Of a stretch of DNA of 52,368 bases, positions 6,836 to 17,740 are shown piece by piece. The translations under genes and the position numbers were made by a program. Numbering within the stretch: the first letter of the stretch is position 1; each line of letters opens with the position of its first letter. The notes beneath the pieces were generated by a model. The model made no database searches, was not told the origin of the DNA, and worked only from the letters and a program-made list of their open reading frames with translations. Source of the stretch: Vulcanimicrobiota bacterium (lineage in GTDB: Bacteria; Vulcanimicrobiota; Xenobia; Xenobiales; JADMJV01). Where the stretch lies: contig JAEXNA010000232.1 of assembly GCA_023447635.1 (NCBI GenBank), positions 1-52,368 on the forward strand. The letters are read 5' to 3'.

Positions 6836-8452
6836 ATGACTCATGAAGTGTTCAATCAGGCCCCTCCGCTCGAGAACCGTAGCCTTTACGAGACGGACCC
6901 GCTGCTGGCGGAACTGAAGCTGCCCAAGGCGGCCACGGCCCGATTGAAGAAGTTCGGTCAACGTTTGGGGCAGCCGGATTTTCAGGCGCTGGGGGCCCTG
7001 GCCAACGAGAACCCTCCTGTGCTCAAGACGCACGATCGGTACGGCCACCGCCACGATCAGGTCAGCTTTCACCCGGCCTACCACGAACTGATGTCGGCCG
7101 GGATGGCCTTCGGCATCCACAGCCTGCCCTGGGAGGGGGAGGAGGTCACGGTGGAGGCCCATCTGGAGCGCGCCGCCGGCCACTACATGCTGACCCAGGT
7201 CGAAGCCGGGGTGGGCTGCCCCTTGACCATGACGTTTGCCGGGGTTCCCGCCCTGCTGACCCACGCCCCCGAGGATTTGCGCGAGGTCTGGGTCCCCAAA
7301 TTGACGGCCCGCACCTACGACCCGCGCTTTTTGCCCGTCTCGCAAAAGCTGTCCGCCACGATGGGGATGGCCATGACCGAGAAGCAAGGCGGCTCGGACG
7401 TGCGGGCTAACACGACCGAAGCTCAACCTCAGTCGGACGGTAGCTATCTGCTGCGTGGTCACAAGTGGTTCTGTTCGGCCCCGATGAGCGACGCTTTCCT
7501 GACCCTGGCCCAGACCAGCGCCGGCCTGACCTGCTTTTTCGTGCCTCGTTTCCGGCCCGACGGCGAACAGAACAGTATTCGCTTGATGCGGCTCAAGAAC
7601 AAGTTGGGCAATAAGTCCAACGCCTCGTCCGAGATCGAGTACGACGGGGCCTGGGCGGTTCGGGTAGGCGAGGAAGGGCGCGGCGTATCGACCATCATCG
7701 AGATGGTCAACCACACCCGCCTGGACTGCGTCATCGGCAGCACCTCGCTGATGCGGGCGGCGTTGGCCCAGGCGCTGCACCACGCCTGCCACCGGCGGGC
7801 CTTTGGCGCGGCGTTGATCGACCAGCCGCTGATGCGTAACGTGCTGGCCGACCTGTGCATGGAGGCCGAAGCGGCCTGGCGGATGATGGTGCGGCTGTGC
7901 CAGGCCTACGGACGTTCGAAGACCAACCGGCGAGAGCGGCTGTTCGCCCGCTTCGGCACGGCGGTGGCCAAGTTCTGGGTCTGCAAACGCGCCCCTATCA
8001 TGGTGGGCGAGGCGCTGGAGTGTCTGGGCGGCAACGGCTATATCGAAGATTTCCCGCTGGCCCGATTGTTTCGCGAGGCGCCGCTGTCCTCGGTTTGGGA
8101 AGGGTCAGGCAACGTCATCTCGCTGGACCTGCTGCGCGCCTTCCAGCGCGAGCCGGAAGCCGTCTCGGTGTTCCTGGACGAAGTGGGGCAGTCGTCGCAC
8201 GTGACTCGGCAGACCTTAGAAGCGATGGTGATTCAGGTCAGCGAGCCGTTCACGGCTCGCAATCTGGCCAAAGTCCTGGCCCTGCAGTGGCAGGCGCAGC
8301 TGATGGAGGGCTCTTCGACCAAGGGCGCGTCGGGGCTGTTCTTCCCCTCGCGCTGGGAGAGCCGTTCCTCGGTTTTTGGCACTTTGGTGGACCAATCGAG
8401 AGCGGATAAGGTGCTGGACCGATTTTCCGCGCCGTTCCTTGGAACTCTTTAA
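6836..8452 (+). CDS. aidB: AidB-like acyl-CoA dehydrogenase family flavoprotein
   Basis: 538 residues, close in length and motif order to E. coli AidB: N-terminal THEVFNQAPPLEN, NENPPVLKTHDRYGHR, QVEAGVGCPLTMTFAG, the flavin-site MGMAMTEKQGGSDVRANTT, GHKWFCSAPMSDAFL, KNKLGNKSNASSEIEY, CLGGNGYIED and IWEGSGN-like VWEGSGN. AidB is an FAD protein of the acyl-CoA dehydrogenase fold that is induced by alkylation stress in E. coli and binds DNA. Its enzymatic role is unsettled. No ada/alk genes are nearby. The ATG at 6836 gives the family N terminus. The 6726-6835 gap is C- then G-rich and shows no clear signal. Confidence 0.92.
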   Translation: MTHEVFNQAPPLENRSLYETDPLLAELKLPKAATARLKKFGQRLGQPDFQALGALANENPPVLKTHDRYGHRHDQVSFHPAYHELMSAGMAFGIHSLPWEGEEVTVEAHLERAAGHYMLTQVEAGVGCPLTMTFAGVPALLTHAPEDLREVWVPKLTARTYDPRFLPVSQKLSATMGMAMTEKQGGSDVRANTTEAQPQSDGSYLLRGHKWFCSAPMSDAFLTLAQTSAGLTCFFVPRFRPDGEQNSIRLMRLKNKLGNKSNASSEIEYDGAWAVRVGEEGRGVSTIIEMVNHTRLDCVIGSTSLMRAALAQALHHACHRRAFGAALIDQPLMRNVLADLCMEAEAAWRMMVRLCQAYGRSKTNRRERLFARFGTAVAKFWVCKRAPIMVGEALECLGGNGYIEDFPLARLFREAPLSSVWEGSGNVISLDLLRAFQREPEAVSVFLDEVGQSSHVTRQTLEAMVIQVSEPFTARNLAKVLALQWQAQLMEGSSTKGASGLFFPSRWESRSSVFGTLVDQSRADKVLDRFSAPFLGTL

Positions 8453-8504
8453 ACGCGGGTAGCGTCTTCCCCCATGAGCCGCGTCTCGAAGGCTGGGGAA
8501 AACC

Positions 8505-8554
8505 GGATTCCTATCCCTGAGGGGAATCCCCCATAGCCGGGGGTGCCTTCCCCC
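8505..8554 (+). other. Nested hairpins upstream of the sigma factor gene
   Basis: GGATTCC (8505-8511) pairs with GGAATCC (8523-8529). The G5 run at 8539-8543 can pair either with C5 at 8528-8532 or with C5 at 8550-8554, so two folds exclude each other. No T-tract follows either. This may be a 3' hairpin of aidB or a leader element of the sigma gene. Confidence 0.5.
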
Positions 8555-8642
8555 GTCTTTGTCTTTCGGCGAGTTGCGGGCAAGCGTAAGCCCCAAAAAA
8601 CGACAATGTCTCTTCTGTACAGCAAAAACGTCAGGAGCAGAC

Positions 8643-9392
8643 ATGAGCCATCAAGCCGCCACCGCCCTAAGTTACGATGAAAAGCAGCACTACGCCCTCT
8701 CTTACAGCAAGTACGTCCTGCCCATCGCCCGCAAGGTGGCTTCTCGTCTTCCCAGCCACCTCTCGCTCGAGGACCTGATTCAGGAAGGCGTGGCCGGTCT
8801 GCTCGAAGCGCTCGAGCGCTTCGACCCCTCGCAAGGGATCGACCTGAAAACCTTCGCCGCCCGCCGTATCCGTGGCGCCATCATCGACGCCCTGCGCCGG
8901 GACGACCTGGCCAGCCGCGGTGTCCGCCAGCGCGCTCGCGCCTTGGCCGCGGCCGAAAACGTGCTGCAGAACCGCCTGAACCGCGAACCCAGCAAAGAAG
9001 AGCTGGCCGCAGAGTTGGGCTGGTCTCGCGCCGAACTGGGCAAGCGCACCGACGAAGTGGCCCGCGCCAGCGTGACCTCGATCTTCGCCGTCGCCGCCAA
9101 GCGCGAAGGACGCGAAAAGATGCTGCTCGAGACCCTTCAGGACCGCAACGACACCGCTGAGGAAGCCGAGCGCTCCATGCAGATCCAGTCGATGCGCAAA
9201 GCTCTGGGAAACCTGAAAGAGCGTGAGCAGCTGCTGCTCTCGCTGTACTACAAGGAAGGTCTGACCACGCGTGAGATCGGCGATATCCTGGGCGTCTCCG
9301 AAGCCCGCATCTCGCAGATCCATCGTCGCGCTCTGAAGTGCCTGGGAGAGGCCATGACGGCCGACGGTCACGGAGTCGAAATCAGGGGTTAA
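8643..9392 (+). CDS. FliA/WhiG-family (sigma-28 type) RNA polymerase sigma factor
   Basis: 249 residues with regions 2 (SYSKYVLPIARKVASRL ... LEDLIQEGVAGLLEALERFDPSQGIDLKTFAARRIRGAIIDALRRDD), 3 (REPSKEELAAELGWSRAELG) and 4 (LKEREQLLLSLYYKEGLTTREIGDILGVSEARISQIHRRALKCL). The LKTFAARRIRGAIIDALRR stretch is diagnostic of the FliA/WhiG/SigF group. I start at the ATG at 8643, which has AGGAG 7 bases upstream; an in-frame opening 28 codons earlier looks non-coding. A FlgM-like anti-sigma gene follows. No flagellar gene is in the window, so the target may be motility elsewhere or a development/envelope programme. Confidence 0.9.
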   Translation: MSHQAATALSYDEKQHYALSYSKYVLPIARKVASRLPSHLSLEDLIQEGVAGLLEALERFDPSQGIDLKTFAARRIRGAIIDALRRDDLASRGVRQRARALAAAENVLQNRLNREPSKEELAAELGWSRAELGKRTDEVARASVTSIFAVAAKREGREKMLLETLQDRNDTAEEAERSMQIQSMRKALGNLKEREQLLLSLYYKEGLTTREIGDILGVSEARISQIHRRALKCLGEAMTADGHGVEIRG

Positions 9393-9483
9393 CGCTCGGT
9401 TCGTTTCGCCGAAGGAAAACATAGGTCAGAGATACCAGACGGTAACCGGCCAAACTTTTTTCGAGGAGGAGCCCAGCTTCGGT

Positions 9484-9696
9484 ATGAGCGACGAGACGTC
9501 CGGATACGAAGAGGCTGGCCGAACGATGCCTGACAAAGCTCCCCCCCTGGAGACGGCGCGCCAGCGCCTCTGCCGTGATCTCAAAGAGCGTGTGGCCCGT
9601 GGTGAGTACTGGGTCGACCTGGATTTTCTCTCTTGCCTGTTGGTGGACTCGGGAGCTGCCCGAGTCGGCGATTCTCTCAACGACCATCACCTTTGA
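9484..9696 (+). CDS. FlgM-like anti-sigma factor
   Basis: 70 residues. The segment LCRDLKERVARGEYWVDLDFLSCLLV (residues ~29-54) matches the C-terminal half of FlgM, which binds region 4 of sigma-28 (pattern: L..I..G.Y.VD...IA..L). The N-terminal part is polar and probably disordered, as in FlgM. It lies 91 bp behind the FliA/WhiG-type sigma gene, which strongly supports the call. A GAGGAGG site is 13-15 bases before the ATG. A second ATG 14 codons in is an alternative start. The FlgM match is by eye on a short protein. Confidence 0.65.
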   Translation: MSDETSGYEEAGRTMPDKAPPLETARQRLCRDLKERVARGEYWVDLDFLSCLLVDSGAARVGDSLNDHHL

Positions 9697-9861
9697 TGCG
9701 TTCTGCCCGCCACTGTCGGGGTGGCGAAGATGGAGGCCGAACTTGCCCGAAGCGGCAGGTGGGATCGACCCCTCTTCGGTAGTAACCCGGACGATGGACT
9801 CCGGTTCGAAACTTTGAGCTGATTCGAAGTTTTCGGAGGAGTGCCGGGGGTCGACGACGTT

Positions 9862-10800
9862 ATGCCTGTGTTCTTGAGAGTGGCCTTGATCTTTTTGCTG
9901 GTGGCCGTGCTGGCCGGTGGCATCGCCATGCTGGGGAACCAGTTGGGGCGCAAGATCGGCCGGCGCAAGATGTCCGTCTTCGGACTGCGCCCCCGCTACA
10001 CGTCCATCGTGATCACCACGGTCACGGGCAGCCTGATCGCCTGCACCACCCTGGCGCTGGCCATGATTTTCTCGCAGGACATTCGTGACGCCATCCTTGG
10101 CTATTCCGAACGCCTCACCAAGCTGCAGCAGCGCGAGCAGCAGCTTCTGGACCGGATCGATCAGCTGGGCAAAGAGCTGTTGCGCGGTACCATCATCTGG
10201 AACTACGACGAAAAGGTGACCCTGACCACCATTCGGGCCAATTCCGACGAGGCCAAGGTCCGAGAGTCGATCCAGGAGATGATCGTGCAGGCCAACTACC
10301 TCTCGATCACCCGCAGCAACCGCGTCGCCCGACTTCAGGGGGCCGAGCAGTTCGGCCCCAACACCTTGCTGGTGCAGTACTCGGCCGAGGACCTCGAGCG
10401 CTGGGTGCAGACCTACACCATGCAGCCCCAGCCGGTCGGGTTATGGTTAGAGGTGACCCAGAACTGCATGTTCCAGGATCGGGTCCCGGTCAAGGTTAGC
10501 AGCTTCGCCGTGCGCGCTTTGTATTCCGAGGGCGAGACGGTCTTCTCGATGGAGGTCAAGCCCGAGACCATCCTTAACGACTGGTACGATTTTTTGGATA
10601 AGCTCAAGAACGCGGCGCTCAAGCGCGGGATGATCGAGCTCAACGGCAGCCTGGGTGGGGGCTTGACCGGAGAGCTTTTGGTGAAGATCTCGCGAAAGGT
10701 CTCGGACGCGGGTGGGCGGGTACGGCTGAAGGCCGTGGCGAATAGAGAGCTGTACCAGAGCAGCAACCTTGATGTCTCTATCGAGGTTGAATCCTTGTGA
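9862..10800 (+). CDS. DUF3084 family membrane protein
   Basis: About 312 residues. Two N-terminal membrane helices (~4-24 and ~45-68) enclose the family signature LGNQLGRKIGRRKMSVFGLRPRYTSIVITTVTGSLIA. A short coiled coil (LQQREQQLLDRIDQLGKELLRG) and an alpha/beta cytoplasmic or periplasmic domain follow. DUF3084 has no known biochemical role and is common in Cyanobacteria, where a YqgF/RuvC-like gene often sits beside it, as here. The start is uncertain. A GTG at 9841 has GGAGGA directly abutting it (too close), while the ATG at 9862 starts right before the first helix as in relatives. I prefer 9862. Confidence 0.8.
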   Translation: MPVFLRVALIFLLVAVLAGGIAMLGNQLGRKIGRRKMSVFGLRPRYTSIVITTVTGSLIACTTLALAMIFSQDIRDAILGYSERLTKLQQREQQLLDRIDQLGKELLRGTIIWNYDEKVTLTTIRANSDEAKVRESIQEMIVQANYLSITRSNRVARLQGAEQFGPNTLLVQYSAEDLERWVQTYTMQPQPVGLWLEVTQNCMFQDRVPVKVSSFAVRALYSEGETVFSMEVKPETILNDWYDFLDKLKNAALKRGMIELNGSLGGGLTGELLVKISRKVSDAGGRVRLKAVANRELYQSSNLDVSIEVESL

Positions 10801-10815
10801 TTTGGAGTCGCCACT

Positions 10816-11256
10816 TTGAAAACTTTGGCCGAAGGGAACAGCGCCGTCGCTTGCGTTCTGGCCGTCGATCCCGGGCGTAAAAAGTGCGGTCTGGCCGTGG
10901 TCAGCGCGGCCGACGGCATCCTGGCCCGCCTGGTGGTGCCCTGCGAGGAATTTTCCGCCACCCTTGGCGACCTGTACCAGCAGCATCAGCCGGGGGCGGT
11001 GCTACTGGGCTCGTCCACCGGGTCGAAACCGATCGCCGGCCTGATTCGGCAGACGATCAAGATCGACCCGAAGATGGTGGACGAAAAGCACACCACCGAG
11101 TTGGCCAAGCTGCGCTACTTTCGGGAGTATCCCCCGAAAGGGCTGTGGAAGCTGGTGCCGCTGGGGCTGCAGACGCCCCCGACAAGCTATGACGATTTCG
11201 CTGCCGTCGTGATGGCGGAGCGATACCTGAACAAGGAGGGTCGAGATGACACCTGA
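10816..11256 (+). CDS. YqgF/RuvX-like RNase H-fold nuclease
   Basis: 146 residues starting with a TTG that has GGAG 8 bases upstream. The N terminus VLAVDPGRKKCGLAVVS is the first strand of an RNase H-fold resolvase with its catalytic Asp. VLLGSSTGSKPIAGLI, VDEKHTTELAKLRYFREYPPKG and SYDDFAAVVMAERYL supply the later acidic residues. YqgF/RuvX proteins process the 16S rRNA 5' end. This one belongs to the divergent set found beside DUF3084 rather than to the canonical set. It is 15 bp behind DUF3084 and overlaps the next gene by 11 bp, so the three look like one operon. Confidence 0.75.
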   Translation: MKTLAEGNSAVACVLAVDPGRKKCGLAVVSAADGILARLVVPCEEFSATLGDLYQQHQPGAVLLGSSTGSKPIAGLIRQTIKIDPKMVDEKHTTELAKLRYFREYPPKGLWKLVPLGLQTPPTSYDDFAAVVMAERYLNKEGRDDT

Positions 11257-12787
11257 GCGCTATCGCTGGCGGAAACTGATTTCGCTAGCCTTACTGATAG
11301 GATTTCTCTTGTGTGGCGGCGCCATGGCGCGCGACCGGGGGAAGAAGAAGGACGATCCCAAGAAGATGGACCCCAACAAGGGCGATATCTTGCTGGCGGG
11401 CCTGGTCTACTCCCCGGAGTCGGGCGGCGGGAACAACTCGCTGGGCGAGGGGATGAGCGCCGTGCGCGGTGCCAAAGTCGTGCTCGAAGGCACTGGCTAC
11501 GAGACGGTGACCGATGGCAACGGTATGTTCGTCTTCACGGCGGGCCCCGATGGCCCGGTCAGTATCGTGATTTCGAAAGAAGGTTACAAGACGGAGAAGC
11601 GTTCTTCGACCATCGACAAAGACGCCTCCGAACCGGCCCAGATCCGGGTCGAACTGATGCCTGCGGGCACCAACTACGTGGGCAAAACGCCTACCGGCAC
11701 GGGCACCCTGTACGTGGCCTACTCGCAGCGGGTGTTAGACCACTCGTCGCCTCACACGACCTGGGACAGCAACCTGCAGACCGTCTCTTCGGCGATCGCC
11801 GCCGGGGCCGACCCGCTGACCCTGGAAGGCAACGCCCCGGGCGAGTCGCGGAACCCGTCGGACACCGAGTTCAACCCGGTCAACGACGCTCCCAACTCGA
11901 TCATGATTCTTCCGCCCAAGTCGCCTTCGCGCACGGGCTTTCATAACACGCAGGCCTCGCCTTACTGGCTGACCTTCGACAAAACCGGCAAGACCCTGTA
12001 CGTAGCCAACTCGGCTCGCCAGATTCAGGTGCTCGACGCCTCGAACAACAACAATCTGATCGCCAATCTGCCGACCGAGGCGGGCGGCGTGGTCACCTCG
12101 ATCAGCCTGTCCAACGACGGCCGCTACGTGATGGCGACCGTGATGGCGACGGCTCCCGGCGTGATGATGATCGACACGGCGACCCGCCAGCCCGCCGCTT
12201 ACCTTAGCATCGATGGGGTTGGCTCGATGACGCCGACCGACGTGGTTTCCTCGCCGGACGGCAGCCGTCTCTACGTGACGCTGAACGGTCAGGCGGCGCT
12301 GGCTGGGCAGGGGAAATTGGTCGCCATCGACCCGTATTCGGGGATGACCCTGGGTACGGCTCAAGTCGGTTCAGCCCCCACCGGCGTGGTTCTCTCCAAA
12401 GACGGGCGCCTGGCCTACGTCGCCAACTCGGGCGGCGGCAACGTCACCGTGGTCGACGCATGGTCGATGGCCCCGATGGGGACCCTCGCTGTGGGCGTTG
12501 GTCCGCAGAAGCTTGCGATCACTCCTGACGGGAGCAAGGTCTTCGTGACGAACAAAGGCTCGAATTCGGTGGCAGTGATCGATACCGCGACCAATAAAAT
12601 CGTGGGAACCGTCAGCGTGGGCAAGGCGCCGCTGGACATCGCCGTTTCGCTGGACGGCACCCTGTGCTTTGTTTCGAACAAGGATGACGGCACGATTTCG
12701 GTGATCGACGTGGGGCGGCAGGCCTCTATCCACGTGACGGACCCGATGCCGAAGTCCAGCCCGTTCGGTCTGGCCATTCGGCCCTAA
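11246..12787 (+). CDS. Secreted beta-propeller (YVTN repeat) protein with carboxypeptidase-regulatory-like domain
   Basis: 513 residues. A signal peptide (LISLALLIGFLLCGGAMA) is followed by a Lys/Asp-rich stretch and a carboxypeptidase regulatory-like beta-sandwich (~45-130; VVLEGTGYETVTDGNGMFVF...VSKEGYKTEKR). The last ~290 residues are seven-bladed-type YVTN propeller repeats (GKTLYVANSARQIQVLD, SKDGRLAYVANSGGGNVTVVD, PDGSKVFVTNKGSNSVAVID, DGTLCFVSNKDDGTISVID). This is a predicted envelope or periplasmic scaffold; the ligand is unknown. A strong AAGGAGGG site precedes the ATG, which overlaps the YqgF-like gene by 11 bp. A paralogue follows directly. Confidence 0.85.
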   Translation: MTPERYRWRKLISLALLIGFLLCGGAMARDRGKKKDDPKKMDPNKGDILLAGLVYSPESGGGNNSLGEGMSAVRGAKVVLEGTGYETVTDGNGMFVFTAGPDGPVSIVISKEGYKTEKRSSTIDKDASEPAQIRVELMPAGTNYVGKTPTGTGTLYVAYSQRVLDHSSPHTTWDSNLQTVSSAIAAGADPLTLEGNAPGESRNPSDTEFNPVNDAPNSIMILPPKSPSRTGFHNTQASPYWLTFDKTGKTLYVANSARQIQVLDASNNNNLIANLPTEAGGVVTSISLSNDGRYVMATVMATAPGVMMIDTATRQPAAYLSIDGVGSMTPTDVVSSPDGSRLYVTLNGQAALAGQGKLVAIDPYSGMTLGTAQVGSAPTGVVLSKDGRLAYVANSGGGNVTVVDAWSMAPMGTLAVGVGPQKLAITPDGSKVFVTNKGSNSVAVIDTATNKIVGTVSVGKAPLDIAVSLDGTLCFVSNKDDGTISVIDVGRQASIHVTDPMPKSSPFGLAIRP

Positions 12788-12835
12788 GGGACTTCTTTTC
12801 GAGGACCTCGGCGGCAATTTTGCCAAAGAGGGAAG

Positions 12836-12892
12836 AGACCGCGAGTTTTGGCGACCCCTAGCGGGATGCCAAGACAACTCGCGGTCTTTTTC
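12836..12892 (+). terminator. Terminator hairpin overlapping the start of the second propeller gene
   Basis: The stem AGACCGCGAGTT (12836-12847) / AACTCGCGGTCT (12876-12887) is perfect over 12 bp. It is extended by TTGGC (12848-12852) / GCCAA (12868-12872) and followed by TTTTTCTTTTC. It ends the first propeller transcript, but the ATG of the second (12866) is in its loop and the T-tract encodes that protein's signal peptide. Confidence 0.8.
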
Positions 12893-14347
12893 TTTTCTCT
12901 TTTCCTGTTCGTCGGCGCCTCTGCTCAAGGGAAGACGCCCCGGGGAAAGGCTCCAACCAACCCGGACAAGGGTGAGATCGTGCTGGCGGGAGTTGTCCTG
13001 ACCCCTGGGGAGGGGGACGGCACCGGTCTGGCCCCCCTTCCCGGCGTGCTGGTCGTGATCGAGGGAACCAAGCACGCGACCACCACGGACGGGCGTGGCC
13101 TGTTCATCTTCACCGAGGCGCCGGAGGGGCAGGTGACCCTGGTCATCACTCGCGAGGGGTACCAGACGGTCAAACGCACGGCCACGGTGGACAAAGGGGT
13201 CGAGGAGCCGCCGACCCTGCGGGTCGAGATGCTGCGGGTGGGAGCCGAGGTGCGCAACGGGGTCTACAGCGGGTCCGGCACCCTGTACGCGACCTATCTG
13301 CCCCGGGTCGAGAATTCGGCCGGCTCGGACGGCGATTTTACCAATTTGATGTCCATTCTGGCTATGGGTGTCGACCCGCTGACCCTGGCTGTTGCTCGCC
13401 CTCCCACCGATCAGTTCGACCCCAAGGCCGCGATGGAGATGTTCCCCACCACCGAGGCCGCCTGTCACGTCATGGTCCGCCCTTCCGAGGCGCCCTCGCG
13501 GACGACCTTTCACGAGATGGGATCGGTGCCGGTCTGGCCCTGCTTCGATAAGACGGGCCGCTATCTGTACGTCTCTACCGTTTACCAGCACCGGATAGAG
13601 ATTTTCGACGTGACAAAGGGGAACGAGGCGGTGGCCAACGTTCCTACTGGGAAGGTTTTTCTGACCTCTCTCACGCTCTCGCCGGACGGGCGCTATCTCT
13701 ACGCGACCCAGATGGGCCTGAAGATGGGAGTGCTGGTGGTCGACACCACCAGCACTCTGCCAGTGGCCTTCCTGGATCTGCCAGAGTCGACCATGATTCC
13801 CAACGCTCTGGCCTGCTCGGCCGACGGCCGCACGCTTTATCTGGTGCTGTCCAACGCGTTGAGCCCGGGGGCGGCCGGGCAGCTGATCGCTCTGGACGCG
13901 ACGACCGGCCAGGTGGGCAGGACGATCACGGTGGGGGCGACTCCGACCGACGTTTTGCTGTCTCCTGATGGACGGCTCGCTGTGACGGTGAACTCTGGCA
14001 GCGGGAACCTCAGCGTGGTCGACCTGGCGGCGGGAAGCGTGGTGCGCACCTTGCCGGCCGAGGTCAGCCCGCGCAAAGCTGTCTGGACCAACGACGGGCG
14101 CATCATGGTGGCGAACAAGGGAAGCGGGACCGTCTCGGTGCTCGGTCTGGACGGGCGGATCTTCGGCCGCATCAAAGTTGGCAAAGGGCCCACCGACATC
14201 GTGCTGGGGAAGGACGGGGCGGAGGCGTTTGTCTCGAACTACGAGGACGGATCGATCTCGGTGATCGACGTGGCGTCAGGCACAGTGAAGTCGTCGGTGC
14301 CTCCGAACTCGCGCTCCTCTCCCCTGGGCCTGACCGTGAGGCCTTGA
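12866..14347 (+). CDS. Second secreted beta-propeller (YVTN) protein, paralogue of the preceding gene
   Basis: 493 residues from the ATG at 12866; a TTG six codons upstream is an alternative. The signal peptide PRQLAVFFFSLFLFVGASAQ is encoded by the T-rich tail of a terminator hairpin. The domain order is the same as in the upstream gene: carboxypeptidase-regulatory-like domain (VVIEGTKHATTTDGRGLFIF, TREGYQTVKR) then YVTN propeller (RYLYVSTVYQHRIEIFD, GRLAVTVNSGSGNLSVVD, AEAFVSNYEDGSISVID). The two genes are a tandem duplication that has diverged widely. No ribosome site is visible and the start codon is inside a strong hairpin. Expression may therefore need read-through or unfolding of that structure. 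Confidence 0.82.
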   Translation: MPRQLAVFFFSLFLFVGASAQGKTPRGKAPTNPDKGEIVLAGVVLTPGEGDGTGLAPLPGVLVVIEGTKHATTTDGRGLFIFTEAPEGQVTLVITREGYQTVKRTATVDKGVEEPPTLRVEMLRVGAEVRNGVYSGSGTLYATYLPRVENSAGSDGDFTNLMSILAMGVDPLTLAVARPPTDQFDPKAAMEMFPTTEAACHVMVRPSEAPSRTTFHEMGSVPVWPCFDKTGRYLYVSTVYQHRIEIFDVTKGNEAVANVPTGKVFLTSLTLSPDGRYLYATQMGLKMGVLVVDTTSTLPVAFLDLPESTMIPNALACSADGRTLYLVLSNALSPGAAGQLIALDATTGQVGRTITVGATPTDVLLSPDGRLAVTVNSGSGNLSVVDLAAGSVVRTLPAEVSPRKAVWTNDGRIMVANKGSGTVSVLGLDGRIFGRIKVGKGPTDIVLGKDGAEAFVSNYEDGSISVIDVASGTVKSSVPPNSRSSPLGLTVRP

Positions 14348-14359
14348 GGGGAAGGGCCT

Positions 14360-14848
14360 CTAGTGGGTCGCGCTCAGGTCGCCGGGGCGCAGGCTGCTGA
14401 CGACTTTCTGGCCGATCGGCTGCTTGGACTCCCGCAGCTTGTAGGCGTAGGACACCTCGACCGTGTTGACCGACCCTTCTCCCACAAAAGTCTTGCGGTG
14501 GCAGCGACGGCCGTCTTTCAGGTAGAGGATCTCGTGCCAGGCGAACTCGTCGAGGGCCGTCGAGCGCCGTTCGTCCACGATCCGCCCGCCGGCGGATTTG
14601 CGCACGTTGGCGAACCAGCGATCAGCGGGTATGCGGTACGGATTGTTGGCTCCGTAGACCTGGACTCGCACCGTTCCGGTCTGCCAGGTCATGCCCGAAC
14701 CGTCTTCGGCCCGGGCCACCACCTCTAAACCCTCCGGCACCATCAGGCGATAGCCGAAGCGGCTGTTTTCGTAGGCGCTGAAGGGGGCGGCCAGGGCGAC
14801 CAGAGTCGTAAAAAGGAGGGCAAGAGCGAGTTTCAGGCAGCGTTTCAC
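14360..14848 (-). CDS. Secreted protein of unknown function
   Basis: 162 residues with a clear signal peptide (KRCLKLALALLFTTLVALAAP) and a small mixed domain: FSAYENSRFGYRLMVPEGLEVVARAEDGSGMTW ... GRRCHRKTFVGEGSVNTVEVSYAYKLRESKQPIGQKVVSSLRPG. The YEN.RFGY...VP..L pattern resembles small periplasmic or lipoprotein domains seen after signal peptides in many diderms, but I cannot name a family. It converges on the second propeller gene with 12 bp between stops. It diverges from secA across 185 bp. Confidence 0.7.
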   Translation of the reverse strand: MKRCLKLALALLFTTLVALAAPFSAYENSRFGYRLMVPEGLEVVARAEDGSGMTWQTGTVRVQVYGANNPYRIPADRWFANVRKSAGGRIVDERRSTALDEFAWHEILYLKDGRRCHRKTFVGEGSVNTVEVSYAYKLRESKQPIGQKVVSSLRPGDLSATH

Positions 14849-14962
14849 AACCCGGATTATAGGCCACGGGCGCTTTCGGAGCTATCTTTTCGCCTTTTTA
14901 GCCGTTTAGTTTCGGCCAAAACTTGATATAGATTCTGGTACAACCAAAGTTCTAGCGAAAAG

Positions 14963-14991
14963 TTAATTCAGCCCGAGGGCGCTGCTATGCT
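14963..14991 (+). promoter_or_regulatory. Probable secA promoter
   Basis: TTAATT (14963-14968), a 17-bp spacer and TATGCT (14986-14991) lie 42 bp before the secA ATG. The -35 is weak, but spacing and position fit. Confidence 0.45.
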
Positions 14992-15033
14992 AAAGTCCCC
15001 CAATACTGTCCCCCTGTAGATCGGAAAGAATCC

Positions 15034-17643
<2,610 letters not shown>

Positions 17644-17740
17644 CGACGCCCAGGTTTGACCGCCCCCTTTGCAGGGGCACCGCCCTCGGGTTTCCCAGGG
17701 TATCTTAAGACTTAAGTGTCTCCGAAAGTGGAGGGATATC

